A stretch of DNA of 64,000 bases from Maricaulis alexandrii. Its GTDB lineage: Bacteria; Pseudomonadota; Alphaproteobacteria; Caulobacterales; Maricaulaceae. The stretch lies in NCBI RefSeq assembly GCF_005871165.1, contig NZ_SWKP01000005.1, forward strand, positions 372,001 through 436,000. Direction: 5' to 3'. The notes under the pieces are model-generated. The model ran no database searches, was not told where the DNA came from, and was given only the letters and a program-made list of their open reading frames with translations. This document shows, piece after piece, positions 1 through 9,196 of the stretch; within the stretch, counting starts at the first letter, position 1; every line of letters begins with the position of its first letter. Position numbers and translations under genes: made by a program.

Positions 1-1
1 G

Positions 2-437
2 GGTGACATTCTCGTCCTGGCACCGACCTCACCCTGCACGGACGGGTATTTTGGCGACTTGCTCGCGACTTCGGCCCAGGCTCGTGGTTGCCGGGGCCTG
101 ATTATTGACGCCGGGGTCCGCGATGTGGCCGACCTCAAGGAGATGGACTTTCCGGTCTGGTCCCGCGCCATCTGCGCCCAGGGAACGGTGAAGAACACGC
201 TCGGTTCGGTGAATGTACCGATCGTCTGCGCCGGTGCGGCCGTCAATCCGGGTGACATCATCGTCGCCGATGATGATGGCGTCTGCGTTGTCGCGCGCGA
301 CGAGGCGGAAGCCGTTCTGGAAAAGGCAAAAGCCCGCGAAGCGGCAGAAACCGAAAAGCGGGAACGCTTGGCCTCCGGCGAGCTGGGACTGGATATCTAC
401 AAGATGCGTGACCGTCTCAAGGAGATGGGATTGCGCT

Positions 438-445
<8 letters not shown>
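2..445 (+). CDS. ligK: 4-carboxy-4-hydroxy-2-oxoadipate aldolase (5' partial)
   Basis: The C-terminal 147 residues of an RraA-like class II aldolase; the 5' end lies outside the window. The enzyme splits 4-carboxy-4-hydroxy-2-oxoadipate into pyruvate and oxaloacetate, the last step of protocatechuate 4,5-cleavage and gallate catabolism (LigK/GalC/ProA). The fold signature is the stretch [14 protein letters not shown], whose Arg-Asp pair is the substrate/metal site in this family, followed by the [12 protein letters not shown] strand. The stop codon overlaps the galD start by 8 bases, so the two are translationally coupled. RraA itself has the same fold, but galD and ligI next door favour the aldolase. 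Confidence 0.85.
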
Positions 446-2374
<1,929 letters not shown>

Positions 2375-2478
2375 TACCCGCTGCCTGACCGGCGACCGGA
2401 GAGAGTCCCGACAGGCGGTTCCTTCAACTCTGACACCTGAATCCGGCCAGAGAGCCGGAGTGAATAATGAGAGACCGG

Positions 2479-2498
2479 GCCGGCAAAGGCCGGTTTTT
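2479..2498 (+). terminator. Putative Rho-independent terminator after ligI
   Basis: A 5-bp stem (CCGGC/GCCGG) with a four-base loop, followed directly by five T residues. It sits about 100 bases after the ligI stop and just before the ribosome binding site of the receptor remnant. A weaker hairpin with the same arms lies near 2446-2461 without a T run. Confidence 0.5.
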
Positions 2499-2514
2499 GC
2501 CAAGGGGAGTGAAA

Positions 2515-2856
2515 ATGACCAGAACCACCAAGATCTGGCTGCTCTGTGGGGCGGCCATGATGGGTGCCTTGTGCATCAATACGGCCGCTCATGCGCAGTC
2601 TGAAACGGGCGCCTCCGCGTCCACCGATGTCATCACCGTTACGGCGCGTCGCCGTGAGGAAAACCTGCAGGATACCCCGGTATCCGTGACAGCCTTCACC
2701 GGCGACATGCTGGAAGAAGCGCAGATCTTTAATAATGCGACGGACGAGGTCTATCCGATTGCGGGTAACTCCTCGCTTGGAACCGGTAGCGGTTACGCGG
2801 AAATCGCCTACGACCGCGGCCGGACCTGGTATATCGGTCTGGAGACCGACTTCTAG
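2515..2856 (+). pseudogene. TonB-dependent receptor remnant with large in-frame internal deletion
   Basis: An open frame of 113 codons that joins the two ends of a TonB-dependent outer membrane receptor. Residues 1-28 are a clean signal peptide ending AAHA. Residues 38-68 are the TonB-box/plug start DVITVTARRREENLQD, nearly the same as the start of the full receptor at 61488. From about residue 71, FNNATDEVYP to the terminal WYIGLETDF looks like the last strands of a receptor barrel, ending in the usual C-terminal Phe. About 600 to 700 residues of plug and barrel are missing, yet frame, ribosome binding site (AAGGGGAG) and downstream terminator are intact. It cannot form a normal channel. It lies between ligI and an aromatic-acid permease, so the ancestor probably imported an aromatic substrate. 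Confidence 0.8.
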
Positions 2857-2878
2857 CGGTCGCGGCAAACTCTGACGC

Positions 2879-2915
2879 GGCGCGCCCGGCGGTGACATCC
2901 ATCGCCGGGCGCGCC
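2879..2915 (+). terminator. Strong hairpin terminator after the receptor remnant
   Basis: A perfect 13-bp inverted repeat (GGCGCGCCCGGCG and its complement) with an 11-base loop, starting 22 bases after the remnant's stop. The tail is only weakly T-rich (CTGTCTTG). Its survival suggests the 3' end of the receptor gene is in its original place. Confidence 0.6.
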
Positions 2916-2983
2916 CTGTCTTGAAAATGGGGAGATGCATGGACGCCGGCGCGTGGTGGTCCTGCTGATGGAGAGGTCTAGAA

Positions 2984-4324
2984 ATGAGTCAGAATCCCAA
3001 AGAACTGATCGAGCAGTCACCCATGGTGACGGCCCAGATCATCGCCGTGAGCATGTGCGTCTTCCTGAACGCTTTGGACGGGTTCGACGTCTTGTCGATC
3101 AGCTTCGCGTCACCGGGAATTGCGGCTGACTGGGGTATCGACCGGGCCGCGCTGGGCGTGGTGCTCGCCATGGAACTTGTCGGCATGGCGATCGGCTCCA
3201 TCATCATCGGCAATCTGGCCGACCGGATCGGACGCCGTCCGGTCATTCTGGGCTGTCTGGTCATCATGGCGGCCGGCATGTTCGCCGCGGCCTTCGCGCA
3301 TGACATGAACACGCTTCTGGCCTTTCGTTTCGGCACCGGCCTCGGCATTGGCGGCATGCTGGCCGCGACCAATGCGATGGTTGCCGAATTCTCCAACCTG
3401 AAGAACCGGTCCCTGTGCGTCACCATCATGGCGGCAGGCTATCCGATGGGCGCCATTGTCGGCGGCTCCATCGCTTCGCTCCTGCTCACCGAATTTCACT
3501 GGCGCGCCATCTTCATCTTCGGCGGTGCCGTCACGGCACTCAGCATCCCGCTGGTGCTCGCCCTGCTGCCTGAGTCCGTCTATTTCCTGGAGGCGCGCCG
3601 CCCCAAAAAGGCGCTGGACAAGATCAATGCCGTGCTCAAACGCCTCGGCCGCGAAGCCGTTTCGGTCCTGCCGGACCTGACGGCGGACAATGCGCCGAAG
3701 GCCGGGTTGAGCACCCTGTTCGGGCCGCGCCTGATCTCGATCACCCTGATCCTGACCCTAGCCTATTTCTTCCATATCATGACTTTCTACTTCATCCTGA
3801 AATGGATCCCCAAAATCGTCGTCGACATGGGCTTTGCCGCACCGCTTGCCGGTGGTGTCCTGGTCTGGGCGAATGTCGGCGGCGCCATGGGGGCGGTCCT
3901 GCTCGGCATCCTGTCCCAACGCTTTGGCGTGAAGGGGCTGGTAATCGGTGCCATGGTGCTGGGGGCGATCATGGTGGCCGTGTTCGGACGCGGGCAGGAA
4001 GACCTTCAGCAATTATCCCTGATCGCGGCTGTCGCCGGCTTCTGTACCAATGCCGGTGTGGTCGGACTCTATGCCCTCTTTGCCCAAGGCTTTCCGACCG
4101 AGGTCCGGGCCGGCGGGACAGGTTTTGCCATCGGCGTCGGCCGGGGCGGGGCTGCGCTGGGGCCGATCATTGCCGGACTGCTCTTCGAAGCCGGCGCCGG
4201 CCTTCAGGTCGTGGCCATCATCATGGGCTCCGGCTCGCTGATGGCGGCCATCGCGCTGCTGTTCCTGCGGCTCAATCGGGCGCCGGATGCGGTTCCCTCC
4301 GAGGCCGACAAGAACGCGGCCTGA
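2984..4324 (+). CDS. Aromatic acid:H+ symporter, MFS (AAHS family)
   Basis: A 446-residue major facilitator permease with about 12 membrane segments, of the AAHS family that includes PcaK, BenK and GalT. The AAHS signature NALDGFDVL is in the first membrane segment and the MFS loop 2-3 motif LADRIGRRPVI is intact. Next to ligK-galD-ligI it most likely imports protocatechuate, gallate, vanillate or a related acid across the inner membrane. The ATG at 2984 follows a GGAGAGG ribosome binding site. The strong hairpin upstream implies its own promoter or readthrough. The exact substrate cannot be read from sequence. Confidence 0.85.
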   Translation: MSQNPKELIEQSPMVTAQIIAVSMCVFLNALDGFDVLSISFASPGIAADWGIDRAALGVVLAMELVGMAIGSIIIGNLADRIGRRPVILGCLVIMAAGMFAAAFAHDMNTLLAFRFGTGLGIGGMLAATNAMVAEFSNLKNRSLCVTIMAAGYPMGAIVGGSIASLLLTEFHWRAIFIFGGAVTALSIPLVLALLPESVYFLEARRPKKALDKINAVLKRLGREAVSVLPDLTADNAPKAGLSTLFGPRLISITLILTLAYFFHIMTFYFILKWIPKIVVDMGFAAPLAGGVLVWANVGGAMGAVLLGILSQRFGVKGLVIGAMVLGAIMVAVFGRGQEDLQQLSLIAAVAGFCTNAGVVGLYALFAQGFPTEVRAGGTGFAIGVGRGGAALGPIIAGLLFEAGAGLQVVAIIMGSGSLMAAIALLFLRLNRAPDAVPSEADKNAA

Positions 4325-4546
4325 TCGTCATCCCGACTATCGGGACGTGCCGTTCCGGACTTGGGCAGTGGAGCCAGGCCGCTCTTCTGTTCGGGTCCGG
4401 ACGGCCTTTTCGGGTGCATAGGCATGCCGGAAATGCTGTCGGCCGGCCGGTGGCGGGGGCGGGTGATGCGCCGTCTTCGTTGAAAACGCATAAAGCCGAA
4501 AGCCGCCACCCCCTAGACTGGCCCTCATGATTCAGGGAGGCCGGTG

Positions 4547-6106
4547 ATGGGTCAGTCGCGGACAGTGCTGAAATGGGTGGTCGCCCTCTTGTCGCTGGGC
4601 AGTCTGGCAGGCGGTGTGGCCCAGGCGCAGGTTCCCGACACTTCTGTCGCCTCACTTGTACAGGCGACCGGTCCGGTCGGGCCCGCCTACCGGCAGGAAA
4701 CCGAGCATCAGGTTCGTATTCGCGGTGAGCGCGTCCGCTATCGGGTGGTCGCTGGTGAAACTGTCCTGCGTGACATGGACGGGGCCGAGACCGGCCGGAT
4801 CTTTGCCTTTTCCTATCTGCGCAGTGATGTCAGCGATCCGGAGCGCCCGGTCCTGTTTGTGTTCAATGGCGGGCCGGGTTCGGCGTCGCTCTGGCTGCAT
4901 ATGGGTGTGATCGGTCCGCGTCGCCTGGTGCTCGACCAGGAAGTGAACCCGTCCAGCGTGCCGCCCTTCGGTCTCACGGATAATCCTTTTTCCGTTCTTG
5001 ATGTCGCCGACCTGGTCTTCATCGATCCGGTGGGCACCGGGTTCAGCCGGCCTGCGCCCGGTATCGATCCGGCCCGCTTCTGGGGGGTGGATGAAGATGC
5101 CGAGTCGATCGCGCAATTCATCGAGCTCTGGCTCAGCGAGCATGGGCGCTGGAATGCGCCGAAATACGTGCTGGGTGAAAGCTATGGATCGGTGCGGGCG
5201 GCGGTGCTGCCGCGCGCCCTGATGGGCAGTCCGATCTATAATGGGGTAATGCGGGGCATCACGCTGGACGGGGTCGTCCTGTTGGGCACGACACTGGGCA
5301 GTCGTGGAGCGGGCGGTGAAATCCCGGCCGCCGACATTGCGGCAGCGCAGGCGCGCAGCCTGCCCGGACTGGCCGTTACGGCCGCCTATCATGGTCGGGG
5401 CCGCACGGATGCGACAGACCCGGTTGCGGCCTATGCGGCGGCTTCGGACTATGCTGCGGGCCCCTATCGTGAGGCATTGATGGCCTTGCAGGCGGGCCGG
5501 CTGTCTGCCGCCGACCGGTCAGCGGTCATGGCGCAATTGGAAGCTTTCACGGGGCTGGATGCCGAAACCATCGGCGGGGACCTGTTTGTTTCCGAGCGCG
5601 AACTGGCCCGTGCACTCCTGGCGTCGGATGGGCTGGAAGCCGGTCTCTATGACAGCCGCTATACCCTGCCGCTGGATGGCTCGGGCCGCGATCCGGTCGC
5701 GGATGATCCGGCCATGGCGCAGTATGTCCCGGGTTTCGTGGCGGCCTTCAACCGGATGCTGTCCGAGGATCTGGGGGTGGAGACCGGCCGGGCCTATACC
5801 GCGATCCGCTGGCGTGACCTCCTGGCCAGTTGGAACTGGGCGCGGCGGGGCGTGGCACCGGGCCAGTCCTATGCTGTCGACCTGGCTTGGACAATGCGCC
5901 GGAACCGGGATCTGCGGGTCTTTGTGGCGTCGGGTTATTATGATCTCGTCACGACGCCCGCTGACGCGCGCGCGGAGATCGAAGCAGCGGGCCTGCCCGC
6001 AGACCGGATCCGGTTCGAGAACTACCCGTCCGGGCACATGCTCTATCTCGGCGGAACGGCGCAGGCCTTTGCAGACGACCTGCGCGCATTCCTGACAGAA
6101 GATTGA
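4547..6106 (+). CDS. Secreted S10 family serine carboxypeptidase-like peptidase
   Basis: About 519 residues with a signal peptide (hydrophobic stretch, ending GVAQAQ). The peptidase S10 hallmarks are present in order: NGGPGSASLWLHMG (oxyanion/substrate site), the catalytic Ser in GESYGS (about residue 212), a catalytic Asp in SGYYDLVTTP and the His in YPSGHMLY near the C terminus. The protein is expected in the periplasm, trimming peptides from the C terminus; such enzymes often accompany TonB receptors in related bacteria. An in-frame GTG precedes the ATG at 4547, but GGGAGG at 4535-4540 fits the ATG. It stands alone between the permease and the convergent sqr gene. Confidence 0.85.
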   Translation: MGQSRTVLKWVVALLSLGSLAGGVAQAQVPDTSVASLVQATGPVGPAYRQETEHQVRIRGERVRYRVVAGETVLRDMDGAETGRIFAFSYLRSDVSDPERPVLFVFNGGPGSASLWLHMGVIGPRRLVLDQEVNPSSVPPFGLTDNPFSVLDVADLVFIDPVGTGFSRPAPGIDPARFWGVDEDAESIAQFIELWLSEHGRWNAPKYVLGESYGSVRAAVLPRALMGSPIYNGVMRGITLDGVVLLGTTLGSRGAGGEIPAADIAAAQARSLPGLAVTAAYHGRGRTDATDPVAAYAAASDYAAGPYREALMALQAGRLSAADRSAVMAQLEAFTGLDAETIGGDLFVSERELARALLASDGLEAGLYDSRYTLPLDGSGRDPVADDPAMAQYVPGFVAAFNRMLSEDLGVETGRAYTAIRWRDLLASWNWARRGVAPGQSYAVDLAWTMRRNRDLRVFVASGYYDLVTTPADARAEIEAAGLPADRIRFENYPSGHMLYLGGTAQAFADDLRAFLTED

Positions 6107-6118
6107 GGGCCGTCCGGA

Positions 6119-7399
6119 TCAGGTCTTGGCTTTGACCTTGTGGATGCCGAGCATGTCAAAAACGGCCTTCTCGTAGAAGGGTTCGCCGACACCGCGTTTG
6201 ATCTTGCCGAGGAAATAGCTTTCGAAGGCCCCCTTCGCCATGTGGACCCAGCCGCCATCGGCGGACCAGTTCACATTGCGGGGCGGGATTTGCGGCATGG
6301 CTACGAAGGCCACGCCGCCATCGCCGAAATCGGCCAGGCAGACGGCGTTCCAGGTCGCCAGGTTTTCCGCCGGCTTGCCATCGAAGTCGGCACGCAGATT
6401 GCGGGCCGTGGCGACCACCATGGATTCGATCATGAAGCCGGTTTTCGGCACACCCACCGGGACCGGGTAATTCCCGACCGGCGGAATGGCGACACAAACG
6501 CCGATCCCGAAAATGTTCTTCCAATTCGGATTGCGCTGGTACTCATCGACCAGGATGAAGCCCCGCGGATTGACCAGGCCTTCGACGTCACGGACGGCAT
6601 CAATGCCCCGGAAGGCCGGCAGCATCATGGAATAGCCGAAGGGGAGTTCATGGGTCTTCTTGACCGAACCGTCCTCGGCGACTTCCTCGACATGCATCAC
6701 CCCGTCTTCGACCTTGGTGACACGGGCGGAGGTGATCCACTTGATGTGCCGGTTGCGCATTTCGCTTTCAAGCAAGCCCTTGGTGTCACCCACACCATCC
6801 AGGCCCAGATGGCCGATATAGGGTTCGGACGTGACAAAGGTCATCGGCACCTTGTCGCGGATTTTCCGCTTGCGCAGATCGGTCTCCAGGATCATCGCGA
6901 ACTCGTAGGCGGGACCGAAACAGGACGCCCCCTGAACGGCGCCGACTACGATCGGGCCCGGGTTTTTCACAAAGTCCTGCCAGCGCGTATTGGAGTCGGC
7001 CGCATGGTCGACATGGCAGATGGATTCGGTGAAGCCGCCATGCGGGCCGAGACCCTCGATCTCGTCAAAGGCGAGTTGGGGGCCGGTAGCGATGACCAGA
7101 TAGTCATAGGTCAGGCGCTCGCCGTTATCGAGTTCCAGGGCATTGTCCTGTGGCACCACTTTCGTGGCAGCCGCGTGGATGAAATCGATGCCCTTCTTCT
7201 TGAACATCGGGGCCAGTTCGACCTTGATCTGCTCCGGCTTGCGCCAGTCCACCGCGACCCAGGGGTTGGAAGGGGTGAAGTGGAAAGTCGCAGAATCCGA
7301 GACGACCGTGATGCGGTCTTCCTTCCGGAGTTCCTTGCGGGCCTCAAGGGCCATGGGGACGCCGCCGAGACCGGCACCGAGGACAACAATATGGGCCAT
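6119..7399 (-). CDS. sqr: Sulfide:quinone oxidoreductase
   Basis: A 426-residue FAD enzyme of the SQR/flavocytochrome c sulfide dehydrogenase family that oxidises sulfide to persulfide/sulfane sulfur and reduces membrane quinone. The N-terminal dinucleotide fold is IVVLGAGLGGVPMA, with a second site at VIATGPQLAFD. Cysteines at 128, 160 (GASCFGPAYEF) and 354 (AVCLADFGD) match the three-cysteine pattern known in Acidithiobacillus SQR (128, 160, 356). The gene lies 48 bases downstream of an ArsR regulator on the same strand and has a GGGAGGA ribosome binding site. The rhodanese across the divergent promoter is the likely acceptor for its persulfide product. Confidence 0.87.
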   Translation of the reverse strand: MAHIVVLGAGLGGVPMALEARKELRKEDRITVVSDSATFHFTPSNPWVAVDWRKPEQIKVELAPMFKKKGIDFIHAAATKVVPQDNALELDNGERLTYDYLVIATGPQLAFDEIEGLGPHGGFTESICHVDHAADSNTRWQDFVKNPGPIVVGAVQGASCFGPAYEFAMILETDLRKRKIRDKVPMTFVTSEPYIGHLGLDGVGDTKGLLESEMRNRHIKWITSARVTKVEDGVMHVEEVAEDGSVKKTHELPFGYSMMLPAFRGIDAVRDVEGLVNPRGFILVDEYQRNPNWKNIFGIGVCVAIPPVGNYPVPVGVPKTGFMIESMVVATARNLRADFDGKPAENLATWNAVCLADFGDGGVAFVAMPQIPPRNVNWSADGGWVHMAKGAFESYFLGKIKRGVGEPFYEKAVFDMLGIHKVKAKT

Positions 7400-7447
7400 T
7401 TCATTCCTCCCGTTATGTCCGGCGTCTCCTGATGGCGCCGATTGTGT

Positions 7448-7783
7448 TCAGGCCTTGCCCTCCAGGGCATCAGCGGCCGTACAGAATTGCGATTTCAGGT
7501 GATGCAGGATGCCGACACAGCGCGGGTCCGCGATGGAATAGTGGACCTGGAGCCCATCCTTGCGGCCGGAGACCAGGCCTTCGGTCCGCATCTTGGCCAG
7601 GTGCTGGGACATCGCCGACTGGGACAGGTCCGCAATCTCGCACAATTCGCTCACCGTGGTTTCGCCCATGGCGAGACGGCACAGGATGAGCAGGCGTTTT
7701 TCATTCGCCAGCTGTTTGAGAAAGCCGGCGGCTTCGCCAGCCTGGGACTGGAGGTCCTGGATTTGCGGGTCGGGCGAGGTCAA
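7448..7783 (-). CDS. ArsR family persulfide-responsive repressor (SqrR/BigR-like)
   Basis: A winged-helix repressor of about 111 residues with helix-turn-helix VSELCEIADLSQSAMSQHLAKM. In the longer reading from 7789, cysteines lie at 37 (LILCRL) and 103 (SQFC), the spacing of the redox pair in SqrR (41/107) and BigR, which form a tetrasulfide link and release DNA when sulfane sulfur accumulates. Cys50 and Cys91 are extra. A GTG at 7789 would start inside the ribosome binding site; AGGAGG followed by TGCGT points to the TTG at 7783, a rare start that may keep the level low. It is the first gene of an arsR-sqr unit and very likely controls both directions through the palindrome at 7802-7838. 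Confidence 0.85.
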   Translation of the reverse strand: MTSPDPQIQDLQSQAGEAAGFLKQLANEKRLLILCRLAMGETTVSELCEIADLSQSAMSQHLAKMRTEGLVSGRKDGLQVHYSIADPRCVGILHHLKSQFCTAADALEGKA

Positions 7784-7801
7784 ACGCACCTCCTGAATTA
7801 G

Positions 7802-7838
7802 TTGACACTAAATTAGTCTCTACTATATTAGGTGTCAA
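7802..7838. promoter_or_regulatory. Palindromic operator with both divergent -35 boxes
   Basis: An inverted repeat with identical 7-base arms, TTGACAC at 7802-7808 and GTGTCAA at 7832-7838, and partial symmetry further in. Each arm contains a perfect TTGACA -35 box: rightward with TATATT at 7824 (16-base spacer), leftward with TAATTT (17-base spacer). One repressor dimer here would shut off both arsR-sqr and the rhodanese-RND operon. The ArsR protein next door is the obvious ligand, by inference. Confidence 0.7.
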
Positions 7839-7868
7839 TCATATTGTTGAACACGGCAGGAGCCAGCC

Positions 7869-8219
7869 ATGAGCCTTCGCGAACTTGATCCGAAAACCGT
7901 GCATGACGCCGTTCAGGCCGGGAGTGCTGTTATCATCGACGTGCGTGAGCCGCGCGAGTTTGCAACAGAGCGGCTGCACGGGGCGTCTTTGCATCCCTTG
8001 TCCACCTTCGATCCCCAATCCATCCCCGTCGACAAGACGCGAGACGTGATCTTGCAATGCGGCTCCGGCAAGCGTTCCATGGACGCCCTGCAGCGTTGTG
8101 AAGCGGCCGGTGTCGCGATCACAGCCCATCTCAAGGGCGGACTCATGGCTTGGAAAGCGGCCGGCCTTCCCACCGTCACGATCGACCCGGCAACGGGTCA
8201 GGTCATTGACCCGAAATAG
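7869..8219 (+). CDS. Single-domain rhodanese sulfurtransferase
   Basis: A 116-residue cytoplasmic rhodanese domain. The active loop is CGSGKRS with the persulfide-carrying Cys64, and VIIDVREPREF carries the CH2A-type signature. It would accept sulfane sulfur made by SQR and pass it on to thiols or other acceptors. It resembles the catalytic half of E. coli YgaP; the membrane half of YgaP (DUF2892) is encoded separately at the end of this operon. It is the first gene after the shared operator and leads the adaptor/RND/DUF2892 genes by 8 bases. Confidence 0.85.
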   Translation: MSLRELDPKTVHDAVQAGSAVIIDVREPREFATERLHGASLHPLSTFDPQSIPVDKTRDVILQCGSGKRSMDALQRCEAAGVAITAHLKGGLMAWKAAGLPTVTIDPATGQVIDPK

Positions 8220-8227
8220 GTGATCTC

Positions 8228-9196
8228 ATGGCGACCGGTCTCATCCTCAGCCTCGTCCTGGCCACGGCCAGTCTGCAATCTGCCGAGACCCACACGGTAG
8301 AGCAGACCGAAATTTCCGACCGCAAGGCCGTGTTCGCGACTGTCGAAAGTGTCGACACGATCACGGCGCGGGCACGGATTGGTGGCACCATCGGTCAATT
8401 GCAGGTCGATGAGGGCGATTCCGTTGAGGCCGGTGATGTCCTCGCCGTTGTCGTGGACGACCGTCTCGCCCCGCAGATTGCGGCGGCCAATGCCACCGCC
8501 AATGCGCTGGCGGCCCAGTATGCCCAGGCCGAAACCGACCTGGAGCGGGCTGAAGACCTTTATGAGCGCGGGATTTACCCGCAGGCCCGCCTCGATCAGG
8601 CGCGCACGCAGGTGGATGTCGTTGAAGGCCAGCTCGCCGCTGCCCGGCGGTCCCGCGACGTGCTGGTCCAGCAGTCGCGGGAAGGCGATGTGCTGGCGCC
8701 GGCCAGCGGTCGCGTTCTCGCCGTACCGGTGACCTCCGGCAGCGTCATCATGCCGGGTGAGGCCGTCGCAACAATCGCGTCGGAGCTGTACCTGCTTCGC
8801 CTGCGCCTGCCCGAACGCCATGCCCGGAGCATTTCCGAAGGTGATCCGGTCGAGATCGGCATGTCCGCGCTTGGCAATGAAGTCGCGTCAACGGGCCGGA
8901 TCCGCCAGGTCTACCCGCGGATCGAGGACGGTCGGGTTGTGGCCGATGCCGTTGTGGACGGTCTGGGTGATTTCTTCGTGGGCGAGCGTGTGCGGGTGCA
9001 TGTCACCGTGGATGCCCGCCATGCCATCCTGATCCCCGCCGACTTCATCGATACGCGCTATGGCGTCGACTATGTCCGCCTTCAGCTGGGCAATGGTCAT
9101 GTGACGGAAATTGTCGTCCAGCGGGGCCTTGAAACCGCGCGGGGCGTGGAAATCCTTTCCGGCCTCTCCGCCGGTGATGTCCTGGTGCAGCCATGA
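8228..9196 (+). CDS. RND efflux periplasmic adaptor (membrane fusion protein)
   Basis: 322 residues with a short N-terminal signal sequence (about residues 1-19), then the lipoyl half VDTITARARIGGTIGQLQVDEGDSVEAGDVLAVV, a coiled-coil hairpin from about 90 to 150, the second lipoyl half VLAPASGRVLAVPVTSGSV and a C-terminal beta-barrel/membrane-proximal part. It bridges the RND pump to an outer membrane channel in the periplasm. The stop overlaps the pump start by 4 bases (ATGA). No outer membrane factor is encoded nearby, so the pump must borrow one. Its place behind the rhodanese suggests induction by sulfide or persulfide. Confidence 0.85.
   Translation: MATGLILSLVLATASLQSAETHTVEQTEISDRKAVFATVESVDTITARARIGGTIGQLQVDEGDSVEAGDVLAVVVDDRLAPQIAAANATANALAAQYAQAETDLERAEDLYERGIYPQARLDQARTQVDVVEGQLAAARRSRDVLVQQSREGDVLAPASGRVLAVPVTSGSVIMPGEAVATIASELYLLRLRLPERHARSISEGDPVEIGMSALGNEVASTGRIRQVYPRIEDGRVVADAVVDGLGDFFVGERVRVHVTVDARHAILIPADFIDTRYGVDYVRLQLGNGHVTEIVVQRGLETARGVEILSGLSAGDVLVQP

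Noticed and set aside
4376-4417. Possible terminator after the aromatic-acid permease (GGCCG...CGGCC followed by TTTTC)
   Set aside because: The loop is about 20 bases and the stem only five, so the pairing is too weak to call. A short dyad TCCCGA/TCGGGA right after the stop also lacks a T run.
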